Below the pieces are notes generated by a model, which did no database searches, had not been told where the DNA came from, and saw only the letters and a program-made list of their open reading frames with translations. The position numbers and the translations under genes were made by a program. A stretch of DNA of 64,000 nucleotides, from positions 81,807,256 to 81,871,255 of the forward strand of contig NC_088911.1 of NCBI RefSeq assembly GCF_963576675.1, given 5' to 3'. The stretch is from Euphorbia lathyris (lineage: Eukaryota > Streptophyta > Magnoliopsida > Malpighiales > Euphorbiaceae). Of the stretch, positions 38,955 through 50,985 are shown piece by piece; within the stretch, counting starts at the first letter, position 1, and the number at the start of each line of letters is the position of its first letter.

Positions 38955-39211
38955 TGATACCATTAAAATCTGACAGAGGAATTAGAAGAAAAAGAAGAAG
39001 GAATAGAAAAGGGAAATCATAACTTTTTCATTCATACCCAGTGCAAGCATTGTACTGGAGGCTATATAGCCGTTTACATCACATAAGCGTGTGCCTTGAC
39101 GTGTATACAACTAACAAACTTTGACAGCTAAGGAATGCTAGCAACAAACTGCCGTGTTTAGGAAAAATAATAATAAAAGAAAATACAGAATGTAAGTAAT
39201 TAAATCCTTCA
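38955..39211 (-). repeat. 5' LTR of the Ty3/gypsy element
   Basis: It matches 34154-34383, including the stretch CTTGACRTGTATACAACTAA and the common end TAATTAAATCCTTCA. On the minus strand it starts TGAAGG and ends ATCA. Confidence 0.8.
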
Positions 39212-39418
39212 TATATTAGAATCATAAGTAGCAATGGCAACGGGATATGAATTCTTTGTTCCTATTGTCTCGTCAAGGGTCAAGGATGAGAAATACTTAA
39301 AAAAAATTTGTCCATAAGACAATGATGGGAACTTTTTTATGGCCGAAGTTGGGATGGATTTACCTTTTGACATGGATTTCTATTCTCGATTCATTGAATT
39401 TTTTTAAAATTATTAATG

Positions 39419-39453
<35 letters not shown>

Positions 39454-39472
39454 TACTAATATTTGTTTTTAA
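39212..39472. other. Intergenic region
   Basis: It shows a plant dispersed-repeat style (GGCAACGGGATATGAATTC), followed by an AT microsatellite at 39422-39450. No gene was seen. Confidence 0.4.
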
Positions 39473-39485
39473 ACTTAACAACTTT

Positions 39486-39759
39486 TTTTTTTTTGAGAAA
39501 AACGACATATCATTAATGGAGATCAATTGAGGCTACATCACGGCAAATTAAATGCCAAATTAGGGCCGGACAATCCTCCATGAAGATCATGGGGCTATCG
39601 AAGTTCGCCGCCCATCTAGCTAGCGAATGGGCTACCTGGTTGCCCTCTCTAGAAATAAAACGGATAGAAATGCTATAAAAAATAGAGAACCATGTAATCA
39701 CATCTTCATACAGGAACCTAAGAGGCGAGTTGGGGAAATTTTTTGACTGTAAGCTTTGT
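39486..39759 (-). mobile_element. 5'-truncated L1 insertion with 13-bp target duplication
   Basis: The minus strand encodes the C-terminus of an L1 ORF2 RNase H (RFISREGNQVAHSLARWAAN), followed by a short 3' UTR and an A-tail (about 39483-39496 on the plus strand as T). ACTTAACAACTTT occurs on both sides (39473-39485 and 39760-39772), which defines the insertion. Both ends are clear, so this is the best-defined LINE copy in the window. Confidence 0.85.
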
Positions 39760-39772
39760 ACTTAACAACTTT

Positions 39773-40086
39773 ATTAATACATTATTTATTTTTATTTAAA
39801 ATATTGAATTATTATAATCATTTTGATATTTTATTTTATATACATTTAATTTAAAATTAATATTAAAAATAAATATAAATATAAATTTTGTGGAATTTCA
39901 AGAGTAGAAATAGGAATTTTGTTAGCATCAAATAAAGATTTTCGAGAAAATAGATAAAAAATTATTCTTCGTCTATGTCTTGGCTTGTTCAATTTACAAT
40001 CTTAAACCCTCAATCACGAGCAGAACCTAAGTAGAAAGTCAAGGATAAACCATTTGGATAACTGGTTTAATTATTGTTCGAGATAT
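39773..40086. other. AT-rich intergenic stretch
   Basis: No gene was seen. Confidence 0.35.
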
Positions 40087-40936
40087 TATTTTTTTTTATA
40101 GAAATTGGGACGAGATAGAACTTTAGGCGGGGTGAGCACACATGGCCCAAGAACGGTCAAACCCGCAATAAATTAATAAAAGAAAAAAGTGAGTATTTGA
40201 ATAAGAGAAGAGGAAGTAGAACAAACAAAAAGAAGGGGAGGAGAAAAGATAGGAAAAGTCAAGAAAAACGCAAGTGTGAAATACTACAAATGTCATCATT
40301 GATAAATCTGTCGCAAAAAGCAGGAGTTGAAGGCCACTAATTGATCACTGAGGAAGAGACTCCAAAATTTACCAATGCATCAGCAACTCTATTTCCTTCC
40401 CTAAAGATGCGTGAAAAGAGAATGTTCATCCTAGAGCAAATGCTGAGACAATGCAACCACTCTTGTCGAATACTCCAAGGAACATCCATGGAACGATGTC
40501 TAAGCAGATTAACCATGTACATTGAGTCTGACTCAACCCAAAGCTGATGCCAATTTTTCTCCCAAGCAAGTTTAATTGCGAAAATAGCAGCTCTCAATTC
40601 ACCCATATAAGCAAAAGAAGGAGGGGTAGAAAAAGCAAAACAACCTTTGGAAAAGCCTCGATAGTTGCGAAAAATATCTCCCGCTCCTGCCTCGCCTGGT
40701 GTGCCAAAAGCAGAGCCGTCCACATTGACTTCAACCCAGCCCGGAGGAGGTTTAAGCCAATGGACCGGAATAATGTTAGGAGCAAGAGGTGACCTAGGAG
40801 AAGCCAGAAGACAGGATAAGATAACAGCATCTCTTCGCGAAGAGCAAAAACCTTTAGAAGTAGCAAAGTACTCTCGAATCAATATTGTTACTAGGTAACA
40901 ACAATTCAAAATAAAGGAAGGAAATCCGTTGTCCAT
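40087..40936 (-). pseudogene. L1-type LINE ORF2 RNase H domain fragment
   Basis: A 199-codon frame at 40337-40936 contains the plant L1 RNase H domain: VEVNVDGSAFGTPGEAGAGD, GELRAAIFAIKLAWEKNW, LWVESDSMYMVNLL and FREGNRVADALVNFG. The 3' flank on the minus strand reaches a short A-tract (T on the plus strand near 40088-40098). The reverse-transcriptase part is missing. Confidence 0.8.
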
Positions 40937-41411
40937 ATTTTCTTATCCTTATATGGATCTCCAAAAAAAAAAATTATAATATGACCATCTCTTTTAAAAA
41001 GAAACATTTTTCTCTTTGAAGTTTTTTTCCTACAAACTCTCAATCTCTTTCTTCATCATTAAAAAAAAAAAGCTAAAAAAAAATTGCAAAAATAACAACC
41101 AAAGACACAAACAAATAAAAATAAAAATAAAAATATTGGTTTAATAGAATATATGAACTTGTCAAAAAGCTTGATTAATTTTCTAAACTTACAAAACGTC
41201 TCTTTAGACCTCTCAACTTGCTTAAAATAATCTATTTACCACATGAATTTATTTGAAGTGACCTATTAGCTTTCTAAACTTAATATACATTTCACTCTCT
41301 AAACTTGTAAAAAAATTCAAAAACTTAAAAATAAAGGTCTAATTTGTGATTTTAAATCTTTAAAACAAATTAACTCTCTAGTATTTACACCTTTATGACG
41401 TTTTTATAAAT
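40937..41411. other. AT-rich intergenic stretch
   Basis: No gene was seen; some repetitive AAACTT-type sequence is present. Confidence 0.35.
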
Positions 41412-41414
41412 TTA

Positions 41415-41557
41415 GGTCCCGTTTGGTTTATTTGTTGTTTGCCGTTACGGTTTGTTGTTGGAAAAAATATTTTTCTCAAAAGTAGTGATTCTCTGCTTTT
41501 GTAAAAAGCTAATTTTTTATGTATAAAAGACAAACAACAAGTTCCTAACCGAACACC
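41415..41557. mobile_element. Small MITE, Tourist-like
   Basis: Inverted ends GGTCCCGTTTGGTTTATTTG and the complement of GGTGTTCGGTTAGGAACTTG are flanked by TTA at the left and TAA at the right. Compact size and end sequence fit PIF/Harbinger-derived MITEs, but the flank is not an exact duplication. Confidence 0.45.
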
Positions 41558-41614
41558 TAAAAATCTCTTTTTTGAAAGGCAAACAGGAAGTGAAAAGTAG
41601 GTAAACAAACATTT

Positions 41615-41997
41615 CATCTCCAATGCAAGCACCCTTGAAAGTTGCCAAAACTTAACACATTATCTCAAATATATATTATTTTATTTTCTTTCTCATTCAC
41701 ATCACCTTAGACAACTTTTTTAAAAAGAACTCTCAATGCTAAGCAACTCTAAAAGTTACCACTATTGTCTCATAAATTATTATTTTATATATAATTTATT
41801 TTAGTAATAAATATTATTATAAAATCCCACCAATAGTAGGCAACTAAATCATTTTTTTATATAAAAAAAAAGTAAGGGTGCCAAAGGGTACCAAAAATCA
41901 GCAACATTGTCATAATCATTTAAATAACTTTTGTTACTCCAATCAAGACACTCTTTCAAGCACACTCCACCTCATCAACCATCCTGCATTGGAGATG
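41615..41997. mobile_element. MITE with 13-bp inverted ends, probably hAT-like
   Basis: CATCTCCAATGCA (41615-41627) and its complement (41985-41997) border a non-coding interior. The interior contains TTGCCAA motifs also seen at 29487. The target duplication is unclear. Confidence 0.55.
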
Positions 41998-42003
41998 CTC
42001 TTA

Positions 42004-42706
42004 CGGTCCGTTTGGTATGCCGTAATAAATGTAATGTAATTAAGGTCGTATTGTAATCAAAGTTGTAATATAATGGAATGGTGATTCTATTACCATGTTT
42101 GGTTGACAATTAAAAAGAAAATGATGGAATGTAATTACCATTACATTACTTATATTTTCCAACTTAAATGTAATTATAAAATTTTATTTACATAATTAAA
42201 ATCAACGAAAAATGTGAAAAATCGAATTGAAATCAAATACAAAATTAGATTAACCGAAATCAATAAATTAGTATATAGTTTTTCGCTTTTTCTTTTTTTT
42301 TTAAAAAATTTTCTCGTTTCTTTTAATTTCCATTTTCATCATTTTTTACCATTTTTTTAATTTCCATTTTCACCGTTTTTCTATTTTCCCCTTTTCCGGT
42401 TTTTCATTTTTTCGTTTTTTTATTTTTTTTCTCGTTTTCAATTTTCATGTTTTTTTACTTTTTACGTTTTTAACATGAATGAGAGATCAAATTGAGATGT
42501 GAGATTTAAGAAATGAAAGGTTAGATGACAATGTAATGAGAATTCAAGTCATTTTTCTACGTAACAAGATTTGTTCAACAAAATTTAACTTAAGGTTTTC
42601 TCATTCAATTACAATAAAATAGTAATATGCAACCAGACATGGTAATAAGCTTTCAATGTAATGGTCATTCCATTACGAAGGATATTACGTTTTACCAAAC
42701 GGGACC
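42004..42706. mobile_element. Tourist-like MITE with TTA duplication
   Basis: CGGTCCGTTTGGTATGCCGT at the left is mirrored by ACCAAACGGGACC at the right. TTA flanks both sides (42001-42003 and 42707-42709), the usual PIF/Harbinger signature. The interior has low-complexity T-rich tracts. Confidence 0.75.
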
Positions 42707-42717
42707 TTAGAGACTTA

Positions 42718-43009
42718 GGTCTTGTTTGATAAACCACTTAATTGCTTAAATTAAAATGTTAAACACTTATTTAATTTAAGTGCGTTTGATAACGGTTGTT
42801 TCTCCACCACTTAAATTAGTTAATTAAGTTAAAAACCACTTATTTTGATAAGTCAAAATATTTAACTTAACATTTTAAGTTAAACATTATCAACTAATAT
42901 TTTTATAAAAATTAAATCATTCAATATTTTCAGCACTTATAATATTCAACACTTAAAATTCACTACTTATTTGTTCAGCACTTAATTTTCAGTTTTATCA
43001 AACAGCACC
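42718..43009. mobile_element. Tourist-like MITE with TTA duplication
   Basis: The ends are GGTCTTGTTTGATAAACCAC and the complement of GGTGCTGTTTGATAAAACTG, with TTA at 42715-42717 and 43010-43012. It sits about 10 bp from the preceding MITE and about 520 bp before the CRIB gene. Confidence 0.75.
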
Positions 43010-43012
43010 TTA

Positions 43013-43531
43013 ATCATGACACTTTAAGCAAATTTAGGGTGCTACACATCATGTAAGTTCAGAGATCAATCAAACTTTTTAGATAAATTCAAATCGCAAC
43101 TCATATATGAAACCTAAAATATATATATTACATAAATAAAAAAATACAATATATAAAAAAAATAAAAAATTCGTGCTAAGGGAATATAGTTGACAATTAA
43201 TTGAGGAACAACAGAAAAAGAATAGTGAGACAGGTTTTTGTCTCAACAAAATAATGAAGAAACAAAGCCACCCAAAAAATAGCATATTTTATTAGCTATC
43301 GACATTTGTGGTTTCCCTCTCTCTGGATTTTACCCTGAAATTTAGGTCAAACTACTTCCATGACTCCTTTCTATTCCAACAAAATTAAAAACAATGGAGA
43401 ACGAGAAGTAGAAGATTATTTGGAATTTCAAATTCATTAGTCTTCTAATCTTCTCTTCTTGATCTATAATTCATTCTTCATTTTATTTTATTTTTGTATA
43501 ATCTCTTTCAAGTTTAGAAGCACAAAGAAAG
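43013..43531. other. Promoter/5' region of the CRIB gene
   Basis: It contains the likely 5' UTR of the RIC-type gene. No distinct motif was identified. Confidence 0.4.
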
Positions 43532-44426
43532 ATGAAAGGTCTTATAAGAGGAGGTTTCAGATATATTTCACATATGTTTGGTATGTTTTAATTAATTAAT
43601 TAATTTAAACATAATATTATCCATCAACATTTCATTTTGAAAGTTATTCTGAAATTTTTGAAGATGAGAAAGAACCAGAAATGGAGATTGGAAATCCTAC
43701 AGATGTTAAGCATGTTGCTCATATTGGATGGGAAGGTCCGGATGCATCTAAGCCTACCTGGGTATCTTTTTCTATTCACCCCGACTGTTTCGATCTTTCT
43801 TCTTGCTTCTATCCATTTTTATTATTTATTATTAATGATGTTTGCAGATGGATGAGTTCCATAACCATAAATCTGCAACAGAGCTTGAAAATGGAAATTC
43901 TGATTCAGTGGGACAATTATTTCCAGCAGTTTCACCTATTTCAACAGGTTTGCTTGTTTTCTCATATCATATCATATCAATCAATTTCTATCTCTAATTT
44001 GCATAAATCTACAAGATATTTATGTATTGAAATAGATACAAACCAAGGGGAGAAACCAAAGCATAGGACTCGACGATCATCAGGGGCAGCAAACTCACCC
44101 ATGAATTCCCCAGGTCGGAAAAGCACTGAGGGAAGCAAGCATTCAAAGCGATCTGGTGCTGCAATCGGGTCTCCTGTAGGTTCATCACCAAAGCAAAATA
44201 GGCGATACCGGAATATGATGTCCCCAAAGAAATCACCAGGTCGTGACCAGTCTTCTATTCCAAAACATTCTCGTCCAAAAAAGTCTAAGAAAGATAAAAA
44301 CTCTTCCAAAGATGGACAAGAGGCAGCATCTGAACCCAAACCCACCCAGATCAAAAAGAGTTATGCTAGCCATCTAAGTTCTGTTCTCGAAGTATATCAT
44401 GATGAAGAGGTACACCACCAATTTTC

Positions 44427-44462
<36 letters not shown>

Positions 44463-45341
44463 GAACACATTGAACCTTGATCTTGTATGACTGCAACCAT
44501 TGAGTTGTTGGTTGATAGAACAGTTAACATCAAGTTTGGTTAGAAGCAACATGACAATATTTTAAACTTTGGATAAGGGAAAAATTTGATGCTAATGTTA
44601 GAGGTAAATCTATACCATTTCACATCATCTGCACTTTTCCAAACACGTAACTTATCCCTTCAGAGTTCTAAAGGAGGTCCTTACATGTGCGGCATAGAAT
44701 TCCGGAGGGATGATGTGATTCTTTTTATACATGATTATAAATTGATCAAAAGTTCAATGTATCAAATTGAACAACTGGAGACCAAAATTTTTAAAATATA
44801 AAGCTTCTTCCATATATATTAAATATTAGGCTGAATACATCAGGCCCATGAACTTAAGGATGTCATTATCGTTCTGAATTTGTTTAATGTGGTGATTAAC
44901 TCTCTATTACTACATGACAATATAAAAGAAGATTTGAACAAGTTGAGCCGTGTATCACTTTAACTAAGTTCAGAGAGTAGATAGATCATTTTAAGCAATG
45001 GATCAGTTTAAGTAAGTTCAAAGGATTAATGATTAATAGATGACTTTAAATAAGCTTTGAGAGCTAACGAGACATTTCCAAAATTTAGAGTTAAAAAGAT
45101 TTTTTGGGCCAGGGACCATGATGTATTTAGCCTAAACATTACCATGTCATACTCTTTACTTGTCATATGGGTTTAGCTTCCTGTAGAAAAAGAAACAACT
45201 TAATGGTTATATTTTATTGATTGGCAGAAGCAAACACAACATACAGACAGCAGTCCGGAGTCCAAAGATTTGATGGTAGAGAATTCAGATTTTCCAACAG
45301 CAGATGCTAAAACAGAGTGTATTGAAGTATATGCCAATTGA
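43532..45341 (+). CDS. ROP-interactive CRIB motif-containing protein (RIC family)
   Basis: Five coding exons: 43532-43580, 43664-43761, 43848-43947, 44036-44409 and 45228-45341. They give 244 residues with closed phases. The CRIB motif IGNPTDVKHVAHIGW is at residues 25-39, directly after a basic N-terminus MKGLIRGGFRYISHMF. The middle is Ser/Lys/Pro-rich, with repeats of the SPGRK and SPKKSPGR type, and the C-terminus is acidic. RIC proteins bind GTP-loaded ROP GTPases and shape the cytoskeleton in polar growth; here this is inferred from the motif. Intron 4 carries a TA microsatellite (44430-44459) and a MULE-type MITE (44829-45132). Confidence 0.92.
44829..45132. mobile_element. MULE-type MITE in intron 4 of the CRIB gene
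   Basis: The ends GGCTGAATACATCAGGCCCA and the complement of GGCTAAATACATCATGGTCC are inverted. The flanks TAAATATTA and TAAACATTA (8 of 9) look like an aged 9-bp duplication. Confidence 0.7.
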
Positions 45342-45845
45342 ACAACTCTTAGGTAGACTCTTTAGTATATATGCAAAGCTCATATGGCTCTCACATCCCA
45401 CAATTTGGATGCAACAACTAATGTATCTTTAATAGGGTTTCACAATCAATAGAAATGACAGGCAAATGTATTTCAATCAATTGGCTATTATTGTTGTCCT
45501 CTCCTTTTGTATCTATGTGTCATGAACAACAACAAACATCCTTCCTAAAAGAGCATACAATGTGTAACAGCAGTACTAATGTTAATAGCAGAATTCTTAT
45601 ATTTACTGATAAAACTGCATAATAGCACAACACAACGGACATAAAGATCATTCTATCCCACGGTTAAACCATCAGATAAATAAGCATAAAATGCAATCAT
45701 AACATCAGTAGTATATCAATATCTTTTCACCAAAACAATAAGGAAACATACCAGCTGTCCCTTGAACAAAATTTCCTTCCCTGGATTATGAAATTGTTGT
45801 GGATCCTAGACTCAAAAGCACCAATAAGAAGAAAGCAGTCAAATA
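45342..45845. other. Convergent 3' region between CRIB and multi-UBL genes
   Basis: No coding sequence was seen. Confidence 0.4.
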
Positions 45846-47131
45846 TCATTTAGTTTTATCTTCCTGATAACATGAGGCAGTGAGAACCAAAAGCAATGTG
45901 GAGTCACGCTGGATACTGTAACTAGCCACATCCTTATCATTCTGGAGCCGTTTTCCAGCATAAACCAAACTGATATTAACATTATCAGGCATGGGATTGT
46001 GCAGCTTCCGAAAAGTTTTAGCTATGATTTCTTTGACAGTATGATGTTGCTTCACATTAAGTGTGAGGGTTTTCCCACTCCAAGTCTTAACAAATATTTG
46101 CAGCACAGTGTACAACAGATCCAACCGAGATCCTTCTTCTATGCCATAAAAGGCCAGGGTTTTGGAATCATCAAGCACTTGTCCATCCTTATATAAACTC
46201 ATATTGTTGTTGAATGTTTCACCAATCATGCTCATAGCAATTGCTTTGACATCTCCAACAGTAAACATAACTTTAACACACAGTTTTACAGCCTCCATAC
46301 CCAGTGCTTTCACAAAAAGAGTTTGAATTTCTTTCTTAACAAAAATCAAATGAATGGTTGAATTGTTCCTTATGCCAATCGAGGCCAGAATACTTTTTTC
46401 TTCAAGTAGATTTCCGTTTAATACTAGAGTGAAACTATTGGGGAGAATACCCTCTTTTTCCTGAATCATTAACTTGACATTATGCACACTTTCACAAGCT
46501 TTTGTTTCCAATATCAAAATTCTGTTATCAGGTTGTATCTTGATGCAAATTTTCATTGCAGCAGACTCCATGGAAATTAGATGAAGAGTAGCATAATTCT
46601 GAATACCACAACCAACTATACTTTGGGCATCCGGGAGAAGTTTTCCATCAAAAAATAGCTTTTGATTCATTTCAGAAATACCTTCCTTTTGATTTATGTT
46701 TGCCTTCAGAGTTGCAATTGTATCAGATCCCTTGATTTTCATGGGCACTGTTTTCACAACTTTCAAGTAAACATTCATCTGTAACAAAAGCGGAAGCAGA
46801 ATTTTCTAAGAGAAGAATTCAGAAACACATAATGGAGACAAATTCAAGTTCATGCCCAGCTTTGCTTCATGTAGTCGAATGGAGAAATGGGTTTTGTTAC
46901 TGTTAAATTAAGCATTATAATCTGGTTGAAGAAAATATGCGGAATATTTGAGAATTTTTTAGTCCTATCCGAATCCGAACATATAATCCAAATGCGGGAA
47001 CAGAATCAAGCTTTGATTTTTGGATAAAAATAAATAAGCTAAAACTTAAATCCAGAGAAGGAGAATAAAAAGAAAAATAACATGTAAACCTGTTGATCGA
47101 GTTGTGAGTTGTGAGTTGTGGATTCTTCCAT
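45846..47131 (-). CDS. Protein of four ubiquitin-like domains
   Basis: Two exons on the minus strand, 47090-47131 (14 codons, MEESTTHNSQLDQQ) and 45846-46778, give 324 residues. Four ubiquitin-like domains lie at about 15-82, 89-160, 165-238 and 239-314. The last one is closest to ubiquitin itself (LQIFVKTWSGKTLTL). None ends in Gly-Gly; the C-terminus is SCYQEDKTK, so it cannot be a polyubiquitin precursor released by the usual proteases. It is more likely an adaptor or an expanded family of diverged tandem UBL proteins. Function is unknown. It is convergent with the CRIB gene. Confidence 0.85.
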
Positions 47132-47519
47132 GGCGATTTAATACTCTCAAGAACTTTTTTTTCACTTGCAGTTGCATCAGAATGAATATTTGGGAAAGGA
47201 AGAATCTCGCAAACTTAGATATTTAGTGGATGAAAACTCCTTTATAAGTTTTCATAAAAATTTAATCCGTTTAACTCAGTTTGCTAGTTTAATTGCTGTT
47301 TGGTAGGAAAAGTAACCATTAATGGTTTAACTGCTGCTTTATAAGAAAACGGTTCAGGAACTACTTCAAAATTACTAGTATTAAAATGTTTAAACTTCCT
47401 TATATTCTCGGTCCTTTCATTTTCTAGTTTTCGCTTTTCATGAATTTTGTTTCGAAAAAGTTACCGGATTGAAAGATAATTTTTGTTTATTATATACCCT
47501 TCATGGATGTTCGAACTTC
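47132..47519. other. Upstream region of multi-UBL gene
   Basis: AT-rich with no obvious element. Confidence 0.4.
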
Positions 47520-47528
47520 TAATTAAGA

Positions 47529-48013
47529 AGGATAAATTACATCTATGACTACTGAACTTTACCATTTTAACATTATGGTATCTGAACTTCAATTCTTAAC
47601 AGTATGGTAATCGAACTTTATATATTTTAATATTGGTGGCCACTCAACACTTCAAAATGACCATTGACGGTCTCAAAAAATTAGAAGAGTTAATCATATT
47701 ATAAGGAATATTAATTCTTGAAAATTTTCGTTTTGAGGTCATTTAGGTGTTGTTTGGTTAGGAGAGAGAAAGTAAATTTTTAGAAAGAGAAAGATCCAAA
47801 AAAATTGATTTTGGAAAATAAAAAATGTGGTTTCATGGTAAATGTCTTTCTGAACAACTTTAATTCTTGAATATTTTCATTTTGAGATCGTTAACGGTCA
47901 TTTTGAGGAGCTAGTTAAAATTGAGTGGTCACCGATATTAAAAAAAAGTGTAAAGTTCAGTGGTTATAATGTTAAAATAGTTAAAATTCAGTAGTCATAG
48001 ATGTAATTTACCC
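47529..48013. mobile_element. MULE-type MITE (same family as 8822)
   Basis: The ends are AGGATAAATTACATCTATGA and the complement of GGGTAAATTACATCTATGAC. The flanks TAATTAAGA (47520-47528) and TAATTTAGA (48014-48022) match in 8 of 9 bases. Confidence 0.75.
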
Positions 48014-48158
48014 TAATTTAGAAACATGTGCCTTAATTTCTTTCCCAATGCATGGATTAATTGCTTTTATCTTTTTATTATTGTTTTATCAAACCATTCA
48101 CTAATAATAGTATAGTCGATTTTGTCTTCTTTTTTTTGTGAAATTTCTTTTTTAATTA

Positions 48159-49432
48159 TCTATATTATATAATATAAAACAGTAACGATGGAACTGAGGT
48201 GTCACTTCCTCTTTTTTTTAGTGATAAAAAATTTAATATATTAATTTTAATTTTATTATATATATTTATCTATAAAAAGATTATTGTATCCGTACTATAT
48301 CTAAGAGTTCTACAGAATTTAAATTAATCCTTAAAATCTCTCTAATTCTCTACACATCTATATATATAATATAAAATAGTAACGATAGAACTGAGGTGTA
48401 ACTTCCTCCTTTTTTACTGATAAAAAATATAATATAATATATAATATATTAATTTTAATTCTATTATTATATTTATCTATAAAAAAGATTATTTTATCCA
48501 TACTATATCTAAGAGTTCTACAGACTTTAAATTAATCCCTAAAATCTCTCTAATTCTCTATAAAAAAAGATTATTGTATCCATATAAAACAGTAACGATG
48601 GAACTGAGGTGTCACTTCCTTTTTTTTAGTGATAAAAAATTTAATATATTAATTTTAATTTTATTATATATATTTATCTATAAAAAGATTATTGTATCCG
48701 TACTATATCTAAGAGTTCTACAGAATTTAAATTAATCCCTAAAATCTCTCTAATTCTCTACACATCTATATATAATATAAAACAGCAACGATGGAATTGG
48801 GGTGTCACTTCCTCCTTTTTTAGTGATAAAAAATTTAATATATGAATTTTAATTTTATTATGTATATTTATCTATAAAAAGATTATTTTATCCCATATAT
48901 CTAAGAGTACTACAGAATTTAAATTAATCCCTAAAATCTCTCTAATTCTCTACACATCTATATCTATATATAATATAAAACAGTAACGATGGAACTGAGG
49001 TGTCACTTCCTCCTTTTTTAGTGATAAAAAATTTAATATATTAATTTTAATTTTATTATGTATATTTATCTATAAAAAGATTATTTTATCCCATATATCT
49101 AAGAGTACTATAGAATTTAAATTAATCCCTAAAATCTCTCTAATTCTCTACATATCTATATATATATATAATATAAAACAGTAACGATGGAACTGAGGTG
49201 TCACTTCCTCCTTTTTTACTGATAAAAAATATAATATAATATATAATATATTAGTTTTTATTTTATTATTATATTTATCTATAAAAATATTATTTAAAGT
49301 AAATGTGAAAATCAAATAATAATATTTAATTTATATAACACATTTATGTCATTAATTGTAATTATTAGATTGTATTTTTATTAATAATTATATATTAAGA
49401 TGAATCCGTGCATCGCACGGGCCGAAAACTAG
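48159..49432 (+). mobile_element. Helitron with six tandem 5' units
   Basis: The element starts A|TCTATATTATATAATAT at 48159 and ends CTAG|T at 49432. An 8-nt gap separates CTAG from a hairpin CCGTGC-ATC-GCACGG (49406-49420). Six units of about 200 bp, each starting near AATATAAAACAGTAACGATG, begin at about 48170, 48368, 48585, 48774, 48972 and 49168. Each unit includes a GAACTGAGGTGTCACTTCCT stretch with small variations. No coding sequence is present. Confidence 0.85.
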
Positions 49433-49945
49433 TTATTCTGGATTTTAGAAACACATTTTTTTCTTATCATAAAATTTTATTCATTTACTAATATATAGGG
49501 TTATCATTGATAAAGTACTAAGGGGACGTTTGGTTCGGGGTTTTTAAAGAATGGGAGAGTTTCATTCCATTTGTTCTTGTTTGCTTAAAAAAAAACTTAT
49601 TCCCTTTACCCATTTTAGATTATGGGTTTACCCCACTTTAGGTTAAGCCCATTACCTCAGACCCGGTAGGAAATTGGATTCCCTTTATCCCATTCCCTTT
49701 CCTAAACATATCCAAATATATAGGGGAATTAATACGTATTCCTTTCCTTTCCTTTCCTTTAGTTTCCATTTCTTGATTCATTTTAGAAAGTGTATATTTT
49801 GATTATTAGTTTGTTAATTAGTATTGTATATGATATTTGTATCTTTAAGAGGAAATAGACAAGCAATCAAACTCTTTAATCAGACTCTTTCATACTATCA
49901 TATTCTATGGCAATTATTTCCTAATCTTTTTCTTCTGTGCCCAAT
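49433..49945. other. Intergenic region
   Basis: It holds a possible old element beginning GGGGACGTTTGGTTCGGGG at about 49523, with a CCTTTCCTTTCC stretch near 49745. No gene was seen. Confidence 0.35.
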
Positions 49946-50985
49946 CACTACGTCAAATAGCCTCTCATGCGACGGTTAAAAACTGTCGTCCCGCGAGATA
50001 TAAAACTGTTACGAGGCTCGTTACCGTCTGTTGCAACTTCAGACGACGGTTAGGTTCTGTCATGTGAAGGCACGACACATGACATTAGCCTATTTACGTA
50101 CTATCATCTTACTATTGTTACGATGCAGCTTATTTATTACTACTGTCACCTTTAATGTCATCACATGACATACTAATAATTAAAACCGTCAAGTTGACGT
50201 GTGATAAATTGGCATATTGAATTTGTGATGACAGTTCGTATAATAATTTCTACCGTTATAGCTTGTTTTAGATGGCATAGGCCTTAATCAATCATGTTAA
50301 AGGATTTATTTTCAGATGACAGATTCGTTTATTTTAATGTCTTTTATTGTTGTTTAGATGACATTTTTTAAAAATAAAATGTCACTTTTTACCTTCTTCT
50401 TCGTATGAATTTCTAGTTTTTACCTGAATAATGAAACATACTCAAATGAACATGAAATTCTGTATATCAATTGTTTTAATTTTATTGGAGACCAATGCTC
50501 ATAATCTGTTTACATTTGTACACATAAATTTCTGAATTAAAACTAAAAGAAAATAACCAATACATATCAAAATTCTGAAACAAATCGATCTTGATGTATC
50601 TCCATATTTTGGAGTCATTATTAGGCCTATAATCTCAAAGTCTTGATATCTGCAAAACCCAAAGCAGGTCATTAATACACTAGTATCATTACACAAAACC
50701 CTAAACGCACTAAGGACTTTTCCCCTTCCATGGCCTTTCACTTAGCCACTATCATATCAGTATAAATAATAAGCATCACAATCATTCAGTGTCCATATAT
50801 TCAACCTAGAAAACTTACATTGTATAATGGATCCCCTTGCGATTGTTCAGGAATAGGTAATTACTGGCATGGAGAAATTGTGCATGGAGAAATTGTGCAT
50901 GGAGTCAATCCATATTTTCTTCGTTAACTCTTCCTGATTTCTTCTTTCTACGTGTAATGATTCTTCTTATCTTGGATGATAACAG

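Larger units (their letters stand above)
34154..39211 (-). mobile_element. Degenerate but complete Ty3/gypsy element (chromovirus-like)
   Basis: Two similar LTRs (34154-34383 and 38955-39211) enclose gag, protease, reverse transcriptase, RNase H and integrase in order on the minus strand. A primer-binding site TGGTATCGGAGC (38941-38952), one base from the tRNA-iMet complement, abuts the 5' LTR. A purine-rich tract (about 34384-34402) abuts the 3' LTR. Many stops and frameshifts show it is not active. The outer end of the 3' LTR is less similar, and no target duplication was found. Confidence 0.9.

Noticed and set aside
43977..44354. Minus-strand ORF in the CRIB gene
   Set aside because: It is an antisense shadow of exon 4; the splice-consistent frame is on the plus strand.
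48159..49432. Regularly spaced repeats as a CRISPR array
   Set aside because: The units are ~200 bp without short repeats and unique spacers, and the setting is a plant Helitron.
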